NCBI GenBank assembly: GCA_021927905.1
Contig: BLLK01000062.1
Coordinates: 2,108,001 to 2,172,000, forward strand
Direction of reading: 5' to 3'
Length of the DNA stretch: 64,000 nucleotides
From: Chaetoceros tenuissimus
Lineage: Eukaryota > Bacillariophyta > Thalassiosirophyceae > Chaetocerotales > Chaetocerotaceae
Shown: positions 1-11,506 of the stretch, in pieces
Layout: each line of letters opens with the position of its first letter
Numbering within the stretch: position 1 is the stretch's first letter
Notes under the pieces: generated by a model
Told to the model about the DNA's origin: nothing
The model's input: the letters and a program-made list of their open reading frames with translations, nothing else
The model's database searches: none
Position numbers and translations under genes: made by a program

Positions 1-61
1 CACTGAGTATTTACATTTGTTATAAAAAAGTGATTCTTGAAGTTAAAGTAAAATATAATTT

Positions 62-2545
62 TTAGGATATCTGTGTAAATGCTTTACTCTTTCCACCATA
101 TACTGATGATAGTGTAAATGTCAATATCCCATGACGCGGCTGGACTGATGATACCTTCAACCACAGCTTGCTTCCAATGCTCAACTCTCCTTGTTCTGAA
201 AGATATCTATGTTCCAAACCTAGGTCATGAACAAAAATTGCGTATTGACCCCTGCGTGGATCAACACAAGCTAATACAGTTGCTTTATACAATACTTCTG
301 AGTCACTTTCCTCTATCTGCCTCTTAATGTATTCGAATAACCAATATTCTTTTGATTTCCTCTGTACCATTCTGGCTGCATTCACGAAACCAATGCCTCT
401 CTTGTAGTTTATGTTGTGCCTTCCGCCAGTAGGTACAATCTCATATCTTTTGGAAAGTCCTTCTTCTGTTGTAGATGAAGCTACCAGTTTAGGTACATCA
501 CAACCTAGATCACTAGGAGTAATGCCTTCTGGAATTTCCCGTCCATTCTCCATAAGCAAATTCACTCGGTGGCGTCTTAAGAAGCGTTTCACTGCAGCGT
601 GCACTTGTAAGTCGGAAAAGCGTCTAATTGGAGATGTCCACTGTACATAACAATCTAACCCAAGACCATTATGAGGGCTTGGCTCACTATTAACTCTGAC
701 AGGTTCAAAGAAACGCCTAGCATACCATGCGTGACAATAACCTTTTCCTTTGAGGGAATTCAGAGTTTCCAACTCTTGATATCTCTGTTTAAAGTCTGGG
801 CGAGGTTGAGCCCTGTATGGTAAATCCAGTTTATTCTCGAGGATTGGTAGGTGATCATTTTCTTCTCGAACTCTTGCTGTCTTTGATTCTAGCACATCTT
901 TCAATTTGCCCATTCCTTCGCCTGACATAATCATCATTTCTGTCACCAATAAGAAAGCTGACGATACAGGCGGGCTTACATCTTCATCTGAGTTTGAATC
1001 AAAATCTAGAACAGCCTCGCTTTGGTTGACACCAGCATTGTGTGTGGTCTCAACATTCAATAGTATATCAACTTCATTATCGCTATTTTCTACAACTTTA
1101 ATCTCTGCCTGGGGTATAGGCATTGGCACAAATCCTTCTGTACTTCCACAAGAAATTCGATGCTTTCTCCTTTTATTGGCTTCATCCAATAGAGCACCAA
1201 GTTCCCATTCTTCAAAGTAACCTACTCCCACTTCTAGCATTTCATCAACTTCATCATATGACAGTCTATAATCGACATTGATTAGTGAAGGTGTAATCAT
1301 CAAAGAGTCTTCGTCTATGGACCCATCATCATTCAGCTCAATAGCCATTGACAAAGCATGCGAATTACATTCAGCTCGAAGAGACATTGGTCCTCCACTT
1401 AGTTCAATTGGAAACATTGGCACGGATCCTGTCGGGAGATACAAACTTGTTGCCCTTTGTTGGGCTGTATGAAAAATTTTCGAATGACGAGGTGCAAATC
1501 TATCAGCATCGGCGATGTGCACCCAAATTCGTTTCCTTTCTATTCCGTCAGCTTTCTTTACTACTTCTATCGATAGACCATCATCAATCTCGTCAGTACA
1601 TTCACTATCAATCGTATATACTTTTAAATGCCTCAGATCTTTCCTTATACCAATAATTTTATCTGGATCATGATCATCATTTGCAGCTTCTTGAGCGTTT
1701 CTTAATTCTTCATCAGTATATCTTGTCGGAAAACCACTTCGAAGTAGACCCAAATCTTCATGTATCTTCCAAGCACCTAATCGTACCAATAAATCAAAAG
1801 CACCCTGAGCTGTTCTTTTCAACTTCAGTTCTGCTAATAATTGTATACCAGCAGTTACATCGCTATCATGTTTTAATTTCCGTGTTGATAGACTCTTCCA
1901 ATACGCATCAAAATCACTAGTATGTTCTGTATTTTCATCACCATTCTTGTAGTTTCGCAAATGTGCAACACTACGCTCCTTTTGTTGAGGTGTTCCCTTC
2001 ACACCAGTCTGCATTCCAAGAATAAGTAGCGATTGCATTGCAATTATAGCAGCTTTAATGACTTCCTCATCTTCTGGAATTTCAATATCAGGGTCTGAAA
2101 TATTTCGAGTATCAAATAATCTTTCAAGTATGATTTCTCCTTCATATGTACAGGTAAGATCTCTAAATCTATCATGTGCAATCTTCATCGCAAGTGGAAT
2201 TTCATCATCATTCTCATTGTTTTCATATATTAAAGGGTCTTTGAGTCTATGTTGTATGAAGGAAGCCATGAATTCTAATGACTTCTTTTCTAATTCTTTT
2301 CGTTTTATATCTTCTGCAAATATATCATCATCGTCCAAGCTGGGAGGTAGCCATGGTGTTGCCATGACTGCTTCAGAAGATCTCTTTGCCAGTTGTAGAA
2401 AAGAACATGACTCTTCAGGTTCTTTTATTTGCCTGGATTGGTGCTGGAGTTGTTGTGGAATGAAGGCAAAACATTGGCACATCAAAAGGATGAAAAGAAT
2501 GGTTATGGCCAAAGTAGACCTAGAATATAAACTAGAACCTGACAT
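62..2545 (-). CDS. Plastid-type RNB-family 3'-5' exoribonuclease (RNase II/R)
   Basis: An 827-residue intronless reading frame. Residues 1-30 form a hydrophobic signal peptide ending in CFAFIP, close to the diatom ASAFAP plastid-import motif, so the protein probably acts in the plastid, like plant RNR1. The RNB domain starts near residue 305 with DSECTDEIDDG, the Asp/Glu cluster that binds the catalytic metals. It continues through a long C-terminal stretch containing YVQWTSPIRRFSDLQ (about residue 635), the conserved RNB arginine/serine motif. The last 70 residues look like a degenerate S1 fold. The second metal position is Glu where E. coli RNase II has Asp. The expected role is processive 3'-5' degradation or trimming of plastid rRNA and mRNA. 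The family is clear; the location is inferred from the leader. Confidence 0.9.
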   Translation of the reverse strand: MSGSSLYSRSTLAITILFILLMCQCFAFIPQQLQHQSRQIKEPEESCSFLQLAKRSSEAVMATPWLPPSLDDDDIFAEDIKRKELEKKSLEFMASFIQHRLKDPLIYENNENDDEIPLAMKIAHDRFRDLTCTYEGEIILERLFDTRNISDPDIEIPEDEEVIKAAIIAMQSLLILGMQTGVKGTPQQKERSVAHLRNYKNGDENTEHTSDFDAYWKSLSTRKLKHDSDVTAGIQLLAELKLKRTAQGAFDLLVRLGAWKIHEDLGLLRSGFPTRYTDEELRNAQEAANDDHDPDKIIGIRKDLRHLKVYTIDSECTDEIDDGLSIEVVKKADGIERKRIWVHIADADRFAPRHSKIFHTAQQRATSLYLPTGSVPMFPIELSGGPMSLRAECNSHALSMAIELNDDGSIDEDSLMITPSLINVDYRLSYDEVDEMLEVGVGYFEEWELGALLDEANKRRKHRISCGSTEGFVPMPIPQAEIKVVENSDNEVDILLNVETTHNAGVNQSEAVLDFDSNSDEDVSPPVSSAFLLVTEMMIMSGEGMGKLKDVLESKTARVREENDHLPILENKLDLPYRAQPRPDFKQRYQELETLNSLKGKGYCHAWYARRFFEPVRVNSEPSPHNGLGLDCYVQWTSPIRRFSDLQVHAAVKRFLRRHRVNLLMENGREIPEGITPSDLGCDVPKLVASSTTEEGLSKRYEIVPTGGRHNINYKRGIGFVNAARMVQRKSKEYWLFEYIKRQIEESDSEVLYKATVLACVDPRRGQYAIFVHDLGLEHRYLSEQGELSIGSKLWLKVSSVQPRHGILTFTLSSVYGGKSKAFTQIS

Positions 2546-2822
2546 TTTCCCAACTAAAAACCAGATTGCATAAAAGTGCTCTCTTGAGGGTTTTGGATCT
2601 GGCGGCTCCTCTTGGTTTGTGATGGATTCTATCTGCTGATTGAGCTGTATTGATACTCAACTGAACATTAATTTTGATGGATGTGGCTCATCTCAGTTTT
2701 CGTCTCTTAAAATCTCACACCTTTTTGTGCCAAAGTTCAAGCAGTTCAAGTTTGGAGAGATGGGACTAACAAACCATATTTGATAAGGAGATCATCAATA
2801 TTGTAACCTCTGAAGCACAATG

Positions 2823-3123
2823 TGACGTCATAGGCGGGGTGAAGCCTCATTATAAAAACGGGGGGTAAATCTGTCCGCCGCCGGAAGTAAAAATGAATTC
2901 CTCCCGGGTGGAACGCACTATGATACATACTCTGTCGTCATGTACAGAAATCCTTAACCAATGTGGATTCTTCCAACACGTTTTTTATTAGCACTAATCT
3001 ATGGATGAAACATTTACCCCAGGGGAAAATTTGGGTAGATGCTTCCTAGCCGCCGGAAGCCATCCATAATTTCCCCCTGGTTGACAGGGCTCTCCATTCA
3101 AGGCTTCACCCCGCCTGACGTCA
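2823..3123. repeat. Intergenic nested inverted-repeat element with two TGACGTCA palindromes
   Basis: This lies between the divergent RNB and CRTISO-like genes. The left arm (2823-2847) and right arm (3101-3123) are inverted copies reading TGACGTCA, a 2-nt insertion in the left arm only, then GGCGGGGTGAAGCCT. Inside, an 11-bp unit GCCGCCGGAAG occurs as a direct repeat at 2877-2887 and 3049-3059. A further inverted pair, GGGGTAAAT near 2861 and ATTTACCCC near 3012, sits between the arms. TGACGTCA is the classical CRE/bZIP site. The segment could be a shared bidirectional promoter or a short foldback/MITE-like element; no coding capacity is visible. The rest of 2546-3261 shows nothing further. 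Confidence 0.7.
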
Positions 3124-3261
3124 TAGACACTAGCCGGTCTATATCAATGAGTCACATCTTTTTTGTTAATTCTCTCTCCAACCCCTCTCCAATAAGCAAC
3201 ACAGCAACACCTTATGCCTTGCATAAATTACGAAGTTTAAAAGTACATTTCCAGCTGAAAA

Positions 3262-5104
3262 TTGAAACTAAAGAAAGAAGTTCTGATGAAGTCAAGACAA
3301 TTAACTCTTGTCTCAATTCTTTGTGTTTTGAATCACGGTGTCGAGGCTTTTGTAGGTAGCTTCAATAATGCAAAATTTAGGTCAGGAACGATCCGTAGTT
3401 ATGCTACAGCTTCAGTCGACACCATTGAAGATTCGTACGATGTGACAATCGTAGGGTCAGGAATAGGCGGTCTATCGTGTGCGGCAATGCTGGCTCTCTA
3501 TGGTTATAAGGTTGCAGTTTTTGAATCTCATTATGCACCAGGTGGTGCTGCCCATGGATATTCTGTCAAAGGAAAGAATGGAGGATTGTATCACTTTGAT
3601 ACAGGTCCATCTTTCTTTTCTGGATTGAATCCAAATATTGATGCCAAATTGTCAAATCCCTTGCGAACAATATTGGATGCCATTGGTGAAGAAGTAGAGT
3701 GTATTCCGTACAAGACTTTTGGCTTGTTATTTCCAGAAGGATCTTTCACTCACACGACGGAATTTGGAAAGAAAGGTGGAGTTTTGGACCAAGTCAGTGG
3801 TGAAAAAGCAATATCGGAATGGGCAAATATGATGGAGAAAATGGAACCTTTAGCATCTGCTGTTGATGCTCTTCCTACTGTAGCCTTGAGATCAGACTTG
3901 GGTGTAGCCCTAACCGCTGGGCCTTTTCTCAAAAACTTTGCAAAGACAAATCCTTTGGAGAACTTGAAGCTGACAAAGCCATTTAGTGCAGTTCTAAACA
4001 ATGCTGGTGTGAATGACAAATTTGCAAGGAATTGGTTGGATCTATTATGCTTTTGTCTCAGTGGTTTGCCTGCAGATGGTACAATTACAGCAGAGATGGC
4101 GATGATGATGGGAGAATTTTATGAACCTACAGCAATTATGGATTGCCCAAGGGGCGGAGCGAAATCAATAATTGATGCTTTAGTTCGAGGAATAGAAAAA
4201 AGAGGTGGCAAAATCTTTCTCAATCAGCATGTCAAGTCGATCATTATTGAAAATGGGCGTGCTACGTCAATTCAACTGAAGAAAGGGGACAAAGTTGTCA
4301 AGGCTAACAAAGCTGTCGTGTCAAACTTATCAGTATGGGACTTGTTTGGAAGTGGAATAATAGATCCAAATGCATTTCCATCTAATTTTGTCAAAGAAAG
4401 AAAAGAGACTCCAGTTGGGAAAAGTTTCATGCACCTTCATTTGGCTTTCAAGGCGACAAAAGAAGAGCTTGAAAAACTTGAAGCGCATTATATGTATATG
4501 GATAGTTGGGACAGGGGAGTTGAAGCTGAAGATAATGCTGTTTTAGTTTCGATACCATCAGTGCATGACGATACTCTTGCCCCTGATGGCGAAGCTGTAC
4601 TTCATGCTTATACACCTGCTACTGAGGACTACGAAAGATGGGTAGGCTTAGATCGCAAGTCAAACGAGTACAAGGAACTGAAAGAAGAACGAAGTCAATA
4701 TTTGTGGAAGGTCTTGGAGAAGATTATTCCAGACATTCGGTCAAGAGTGACTCACACTCAAGTTGGCACACCATTAACTCATCAGAGATTTCTCAATCGT
4801 CATAAGGGATCCTATGGACCTGCTATCAGAGCTGGCGAAGCTTCATTTCCATTTCCAACAACCCCTGTGAAGGGCCTTCTGGTCACTGGCGACTCGTGCT
4901 TTCCGGTAAGTTCCTTCAAACAATTGCATGATTTTGCCAAGTATTCCATATTGTGAAAAATTTTTAAAACTCATTTCCTGCGTCGAATAGGGTATTGGCG
5001 TTCCTGCTACAGCAGGTTCCGGGTTACTCACAGCTTCCAGTGTCTCATTGGACTCAATCAAACCTCAGCTCAAGGTTCTTGAAGAATTACAAAGAAAAAT
5101 ATAA
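3262..5104 (+). CDS. Carotenoid isomerase-like FAD-dependent oxidoreductase (plastid)
   Basis: Two exons, 3262-4905 and 4991-5104, with an 85-nt GT-AG intron, give 585 residues. An FAD-binding GSGIGG lies at residues 65-70, followed by the ESHYAPGGAAHG stretch typical of CRTISO and phytoene-desaturase-like enzymes. The C-terminal GDSCFPG/IGVPATAG motif, which contacts the flavin, is only complete after splicing, which supports the intron. The leader MKSRQLTLVSIL...VEAFVG looks like a signal peptide with a plastid motif; the Met at 3286 is an equally good start. Expected role: cis-to-trans isomerisation or desaturation of carotenoid (or retinol-like) substrates in the plastid. Diatoms carry several paralogues, so substrate is uncertain. 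The stop lies 34 bp from the convergent EPSP synthase stop. Confidence 0.88.
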
Positions 5105-5138
5105 TAATAGTTTTTGAATTTATTTAGTCATTTTATAA

Positions 5139-6722
5139 TTAAACAGATGCAATACTCTCAAGCATCTCGAAGTAAGTTGGGAATGTCTTTGCAGTGCAAC
5201 CAGGATCGTGGATAATAACATTTACTCCAGCGCATGCTGCCAAACTGAAAGTCATAGCCATTCTATGGTCATCATAAGTCTCAATGGTAACATTATCATT
5301 CACAATGTTGTCTTTTGGTGGATGAATAATACAGTAATCACGGAATTCTTCTACAGTAGCACCAAGCTTTGTACATTCAGCAACAATTGCCTTCATTCTC
5401 TCAGTCTCTTTCAATCTCCAAGAGTATACATTACGAATAGTAGTTGGTCCTTCCGCGAAAAGTGCTGCTACAGCAAGAGTCATTGCAGCATCAGGAATCT
5501 TTCCACAATCAACATCAACTCCCTTTAGTTTCACGTCTGGATCACGTGTTACAGTAATACTTTCAGGAGCCCAGGTGACCTTTGCTCCCATCTGTTCCAT
5601 TACATTTGCAAATGCTACATCTCCTTGTACACTTTCTGAACCACATCCACGAACAGTAACAGTTCCTCCGGTAATAGCTGCTCCTGCAATGAAGTAACTT
5701 GCTGAACTTGCATCTCCTTCAACGAGAATAGATTTTGGACTTTCGTATTTTGCAGATCCAGGAATTTTGAAAGAAGGTGTTCCATCCATATCACCCTCAA
5801 TCTCAACTTCAACTCCGTATTTCTTCATCAATCCAATGGTAAGTGAAACATATGGTGCTGAGATAAGTTCATCCTTGATTGAAATTGTTACGTCACCTGT
5901 TGCTGCTGGAGCTGCCATCAATAGGGAAGACAGAAACTGAGAAGACATCTTTCCACTAATAGAAGCCTTTGTTTTCATGAGTTATTAGGAAATGGTACAA
6001 GAAAATCAAATGTCGCCAAATTCAGATTCGGTTATGATACTTACAGTTCCTCCATTGAGTCCATCTGCGTTGATTGTTACTGGCGGACAGCCAGTCTCTT
6101 CAACGCATGATACATCAGCTCCAAGCTGTTTCAATCCATCGATAAGATCAGCGATAGGACGTTCTCTCATTCTAGGAACTCCATCAAGAACAAATTTTCC
6201 TTTTCCCATACAAAGAGCAGCAGCCAATGGTCTCATTGCAGTTCCTGCATTACCAAGGAACAATTCACAAACCTCATCAGATGGAGCATTAATTGGCCCA
6301 TTTTGACCAGTCACAGTAACAGTAGTAGGATCATTAGGATCGCGTTCAACTGGAACCTTCATCTGATCAAGTGCTTCAAGCATGTAACGAATATCATCAC
6401 TTTCAAGAAGATTTTCTACCTTTGTGTTTCCATCTGATAGAGCTGCGAGGAGAAGACATCTATTACTGAGTGACTTTGATCCTGGAAGAGTCACAGTTCC
6501 ATCCAAACTTTTAATAGGGGTTACAGTCAGTGTGTTTGACTCCTCATCAACAGCCCAAGCCATATTCAAAGCAGTGTGAGATCGGATGTTTTCATTGGAT
6601 GCAGTGAATACTGGAATTCTTGATGTTGAACTGATCTTTGTGGATGGAGCAGCAGAAAATGCAGCTGCCTGATTGGCACATGCTACAAGGAAGAATGATG
6701 ATAGTGCAGATGCAAACTTCAT
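5139..6722 (-). CDS. EPSPS: 5-enolpyruvylshikimate-3-phosphate synthase, plastid
   Basis: Exons 6045-6722 and 5139-5966 with a 78-nt intron give 501 residues. The leader ends in AAAFSAAP (residues 19-26), an almost canonical ASAFAP plastid-import site. PGSKSLSNR (Lys83) is the phosphoenolpyruvate-binding motif, [13 protein letters not shown] is the shikimate/glyphosate-site loop of class I enzymes, and RLKETERM and DDHRMAM complete the active site. The splice junction joins GGT to [10 protein letters not shown], aligning residue for residue with the GG-x-SGSxSSQ region of plant enzymes. It makes EPSP from shikimate-3-phosphate and PEP in the shikimate pathway. It is a stand-alone enzyme, not part of a fungal/oomycete-style pentafunctional AROM protein. 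Confidence 0.97.
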
Positions 6723-7013
6723 TGCCGATTCAAGATTTTAGATTTGCTTATGAATAACGAATAGAAAGTGGAACACATCCATCACAATTTCAACACGAGG
6801 TGAAGATGCGAAAAGTTGAAGATCCTTTTTTTCGTGTGTCTCTCTTCTGTGGCTCGAATGAGTCGATCACAATACCCTACCTGACGAGGTAATATTTTAG
6901 ATTTAGAATGTCCCCATGATGCAAAACCGTTTGTCATTGGATTTCCTCCGTCCTTCCTCCCTTTCGAGAAAAATCTATGTATCTTACATTTCTTTGTCTA
7001 TTGTTTCATACAA

Positions 7014-9116
7014 CTATGCACATTGGGTTTTAATGTTAAATATGTTATTAACCCCTCTACTTTTCACATCATATATATTTTCCACCATTTCAAGAGTGAG
7101 CCTATGTTTAATCCCAACTGCGTCTAAAACATTACGAGTAAACTCTTCATTCCAATGTTCCCCATATGTGTTCATCAAAATTTCCAGTGTATTTCTATCA
7201 ACAAAGTTGTTGTTTTGTTTTCTGAAATACATCAATGCACGGACTACTGTCTCCTTCGGGAAAGTCCAACTTTCTTGAAACTCTGTCTGGACCATTGAAA
7301 CAAATTTGTGGAAGTCAATTGATTTTTGTCCTGTAGAAAACATGGAACTTGATAGTCCTACATTGTGATATGAGCGGTCAAAATCTTTTTGGATTAGGTA
7401 GGAACGTGAAGAACTATCGAAAAGATTAAAAATTTCTTTCAGTTCACTCAGAGTTACGTTGGAGATTTCCGAACTTTCTGAAAACTCTTCTTTACACTCT
7501 CTCGATCCCATGACTTTTTCGATTTTCTTAGATGTGAAGGTGGAATATATCTTCTTCTGTCGTTCCAAACGGCAGATGTACTCGTCCAAACCTTCAATTT
7601 CTTTTCTATGGAGTTCTGTGATTTTCTTTTTCAAAGTTTCACATCTGGAATATATTCGAAACATTGGATAAATCTTGGATTGCATTCTTTTGATCAATGG
7701 ATCTGAAATTCCGTCAAACAGAAGCTCTTTTACATCATTTATAGACACTTTGTAGATTTGATCTTTCGATGAAGACAGTCTTATATCCTCTTGATAAGAT
7801 CTTCGATTATCAAGCAGATATGATTCACAAATCATGCGCACAGTGTTATAATCTGTCAATGTATAAGCACTCATTGAATCACAACTGGAAGAATCTTCAT
7901 CACCTTGCTCCTTCGCAATACCCTTGACGATACCTACAATTCCCTTTGATAGGATTTTGCGATGAGACATATCAATCAAGGTGTTTGTATTTTTTCTTTT
8001 CTTTTTCATTCTCTTGGCTTCTTCCCTCGAAATCCACTCTTTTTCATAGCGATACCACTGTCTTTGCAATGCTAAAAGGCGACATCTTTTGCACCTAATG
8101 TAATCTCGAATAACTGTCTGTATCTTTACTACGCGTGAGTGGTGATGCATAATCAAATAAATTAGAGAACGAGAAATCTCAAGAAGGAATGAGCGCAGTA
8201 CTTTTGAATAAAAACGTCGTCGAAAAGTTCTCGCAAAAAGAATGATTTTCCATTTATATTTCTTCAGCTTTTGCTGGATCAAAGCTGAGGTGTACGCTTT
8301 CCTCGCAAACATCTCTCTTCTCCATCTGATTTGTATTGTAGATGCTGCTTTATTCAATGCTATATTTCTTTGATGACTTTCAATCTTTTTTGGTGCATCT
8401 TTGATCCATCTTTCCATAGAAGACCCTACAACTATTGCAAGCAGCCATTTCTCTTTCTGGATTCCAAGTGCTGTAGAATGTATATTTTGTAGGCGCTTTG
8501 ATTCTTTCTTATACAGAGACTCTTTCACCTTGATCATCTTTGATTTTTGGAGCTCTTCTCTCCTTTTCTTCGCTTTCAATATGCGATCATCACGCTTTGA
8601 AGATAAATCTCGTGATAATTGTCGTACAGGAGTGTGTAAAGAAGACTGCATATTATTCTTTCTATTTTGCCGAGAGCGAAATTTTGAAGACTTTTTTTTC
8701 AACTTCTTTGGGAGATCTAGGGTCAAGATTGTACCCTTTTCGACTTGAATCTCATTGCTTTTATAAGCGACATTGTTTCTTCCTCTTGTATTATTGTCAA
8801 TATTACCCCCATCCATAGAATTACGCCGTGGTACCAGTAAAGTGCCATATCTCTTCAATTTCTCTAGCTTTTTTACTTCAACTTCCATTTCGGGGTAGAG
8901 TTGTTTCAAGAGTGGTCTAGAGCGACCGGTCGGGGTTGTCCACGGCCTTTTCGGTTTCAAAAGGGAACTATCATGTATTCCAACATCTTTGTTCCTATTA
9001 TGATTAAAGAGAAGAGTTCTTTTGTTACTTCTTACTTTTTGATCGGAAGAAAGCCGACAAAATTTCTGTTCTTTGTTCAACTGTTGCGAAAGCATCGCAG
9101 ATTTTCCTCCTGTCAT
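7014..9116 (-). CDS. IQ-motif and EF-hand-like protein
   Basis: A 700-residue single-exon frame, highly basic in its first 300 residues (many Lys/Arg runs). IQ-like calmodulin-binding motifs appear near residues 258-276 (IQIRWRREMFARKAY) and 329-348 (VKIQTVIRDYIRCKRCR). A helix-rich middle follows, then a degenerate EF-hand near residues 575-605 (EIFNLFDSSSRSYL), whose loop lacks some acidic ligands. This layout resembles calmodulin-regulated cytoskeletal or flagellar/centriolar proteins, but I cannot name an orthologue. The Met at 9116 is the first in frame after a stop-containing leader. Confidence 0.75.
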   Translation of the reverse strand: MTGGKSAMLSQQLNKEQKFCRLSSDQKVRSNKRTLLFNHNRNKDVGIHDSSLLKPKRPWTTPTGRSRPLLKQLYPEMEVEVKKLEKLKRYGTLLVPRRNSMDGGNIDNNTRGRNNVAYKSNEIQVEKGTILTLDLPKKLKKKSSKFRSRQNRKNNMQSSLHTPVRQLSRDLSSKRDDRILKAKKRREELQKSKMIKVKESLYKKESKRLQNIHSTALGIQKEKWLLAIVVGSSMERWIKDAPKKIESHQRNIALNKAASTIQIRWRREMFARKAYTSALIQQKLKKYKWKIILFARTFRRRFYSKVLRSFLLEISRSLIYLIMHHHSRVVKIQTVIRDYIRCKRCRLLALQRQWYRYEKEWISREEAKRMKKKRKNTNTLIDMSHRKILSKGIVGIVKGIAKEQGDEDSSSCDSMSAYTLTDYNTVRMICESYLLDNRRSYQEDIRLSSSKDQIYKVSINDVKELLFDGISDPLIKRMQSKIYPMFRIYSRCETLKKKITELHRKEIEGLDEYICRLERQKKIYSTFTSKKIEKVMGSRECKEEFSESSEISNVTLSELKEIFNLFDSSSRSYLIQKDFDRSYHNVGLSSSMFSTGQKSIDFHKFVSMVQTEFQESWTFPKETVVRALMYFRKQNNNFVDRNTLEILMNTYGEHWNEEFTRNVLDAVGIKHRLTLEMVENIYDVKSRGVNNIFNIKTQCA

Positions 9117-9717
9117 TTGATGTTGGTCTCATACTTTTTCGTTGACTAAAACTGCAATTGAAACAAAGCGATCCTTCTTTCTTTCCGGCGTTATTCACAA
9201 ATACTTTTGACCTTGACACTACGTAGGTGCGTAAGTACATTTTCTGTGAAGTAGTTTTTTAATTCGTACTGTTGGTATTGGATGGAAATGTTTTACATCC
9301 TTTTACCCTGCCACCACCATGCAAAAAGCAGTATCTTGTCTTGTGTTCTGTGAAAAGTCTGGTGTGATCTTCTCAATGTACTAGTATTATATGAGAGCCA
9401 CTTTGCCTTGTCGTCCGTCTTGAAGATGAGCGGTGATGCCTAGTTTTGGACTTCTTTTTCCAAGCCTCTCTCACCATCTTTGTATCATTCGAACCATCTC
9501 GCATTACATCCATTGATGGAGAGGAGAGAAATGAACTGTTCTTTTGTTCTAATAAAAGCTTCAAAAAGTAAAAATAAAGTGGAGTTGGAGAGTACAACAG
9601 TAGTACTAGCAAGTACGTACATATGCATGATTGATGAACTCTAATGCCATACACAAAACATAAAAGGTAGACATTACTGCATAACATTTCCTTCTATTTT
9701 CTACTGAGAGATATACC
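9117..9717. other. Divergent intergenic region upstream of the IQ protein and prolidase
   Basis: Both flanking genes start outward from here. A minus-strand open stretch at 9373-9687 has low-complexity composition and no recognisable domain, so I do not call it. No structured RNA or repeat is evident. Confidence 0.5.
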
Positions 9718-11436
9718 ATGTCTACTTCTACTTCTATCCCCTTCTTCTCCATGGGACTAAGTACATTTCAAGTTCAAAAAGAAATGTTTTCTGAGAATCG
9801 CAACAAACTGCTGCAGAACTTACGGAAAGAATTACCAAATCATGATTGCATGGTATATCTAGAAGGAGGAAAGGCGACCACGAGGTACGACAGTGACCAC
9901 GAGCCTTTATTTCGCCAAGAGTCTTACTTTCATTATCTGTTCGGTGTAAAAGAACCTGACTTTTGCGGAGCAATTAATATCAAGACGGGGGAAAGTTATC
10001 TATTCTGCCAAAAATTACCTCAAGACTATGCAACCATCATGGGACACATTGCAACCTGTGAGGAGATCAAGAATGAGTACCTCGTTGATCATGTCAAATA
10101 TACATCTGATGCAGAGCAAGAATTGGTATCATTTTGTAAAGGTGGAGGACAAATTTTGCTCATGAGAGGCGTGAATAGTGATTCTGGAACTGAATACAAG
10201 CCACCATTATTTGAATCGAAAGAAATTGTATGCGATGAAAAAATCTTGTTTCCAATTCTTGCTGAATGTCGTGTTCAAAAGAGTCAAAAAGAGCTTAATC
10301 TAATCCGATACTGTACTGAGATCACTTCTCTTGGTCACGTGTGGACAATGCAAAAGATGAAACCTGGCATGATGGAATATCAAGGAGAGTCATTGTTTAG
10401 ACATTTTATTTACTTTAACTATGGATCTAGACACGTTGGTTACACTAGTATTTGTGGATGTGGCCCAAACGCTGCTATCCTTCACTATGGTAAGAAAAAT
10501 TAATTTGTTTTTCCTTTTTCTCTTTCTCGTCATTAATCAACGTTCGAAATATTGCTCAAAATGATACAGGTCATAGTGGTAAGTACAACTTTGCAAATGA
10601 AAATGAATAATCATTTGGACAATCTCTGACATTTCATTTGAAAACATGTAGGTGAACCCAATGCCAGGCAATTACAAGATGGAGAGACAGCATTGTTTGA
10701 CATGGGAGCTGAGTATTTTTGCTATGGGTCAGACATAACGTGTAGCTTCCCTGTTAGTTCAAGTAGAAAATTCACTGAGAAACAGAAGATTGTTTATGAA
10801 GGAGTATTGAATGCTCAGAGGACAGTTATTCAAATGTTGAAACCAGGTGTTTCTTACAGAGATTGTCATAAAGCTGCTGAGGGTGAGATTTTGAAGGCGC
10901 TTGTCAAGCTAGATATTGTGCGACCTGGTTCAAAGACAATTGATGAACTTGTCGAAATGCGTTTGGGAGCTGTCTTTATGCCTCACGGTTTAGGGCATTT
11001 TATTGGAATCGATACCCATGATGTTGGTGGATATTTACCCAGTAATCCAGAGAGAAGCAGTGGGCCTGGTCTCAGAAGTTTACGCACAGCTAGACAGATG
11101 AAAACAAATATGACACTTACTGTAGAACCTGGCTGTTACTTTATTGATCATTTGATTGATAAAGCTATTGAAGATGATTCTCCTCTAAGGGAATATCTCA
11201 ATGCAGACGAACTCAATTCGTTTCGAGGCTTTGGCGGAACTCGCTTGGAGGATGTTGTTGCCATCACAGAGAATGGATGTGAAAACTTTACAATTTGCCC
11301 AAGAACTGTCAACGAGGTAGAGCATGTAATGGCTGGTGGTAAATGGCCTCCTACAAAGGATGAAGACCCTACACTGAGAAGAGTACGGTTAACTTCAGGA
11401 GGTAGCTGCTCAATGCCTGTATCTACTCCAATGTGA
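9718..11436 (+). CDS. PEPD: Xaa-Pro dipeptidase (prolidase), with a 9-nt microexon
   Basis: Exons 9718-10489, 10570-10578 (9 nt) and 10652-11436 encode 521 residues; introns are 80 and 73 nt, both phase 1. The reading spliced through the microexon gives LHYGHSGEPNARQ, matching LHYGHAG in animal prolidase, while skipping it would delete three residues beside the active-site His. All five dimetal ligands of the pita-bread M24 fold are present: Asp277, Asp288, His376, Glu419 and Glu460. The enzyme releases C-terminal Pro or hydroxyproline from dipeptides and is usually cytosolic; no leader is seen. The stop is 70 bp from the convergent nuclease gene. Confidence 0.95.
10570..10578 (+). other. 9-nt microexon of prolidase
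   Basis: Flanked by a CAG acceptor and a GTAAGT donor. It carries the last two bases of a Gly codon, His and Ser codons, and the first base of another Gly codon. Its inclusion restores the conserved YGHSGEPN stretch. Inference rests on protein homology; transcript data would confirm it. Confidence 0.85.
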
Positions 11437-11506
11437 GCACTTTAGGGTGTATCAGAGACTACGAATGAATAACAGAGAATATCATGAAATATGTTGTTGC
11501 TTACTA

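Noticed and set aside
9373-9687. Minus-strand 104-codon frame upstream of prolidase
   Set aside because: Low-complexity, no domain, lies in a divergent promoter.
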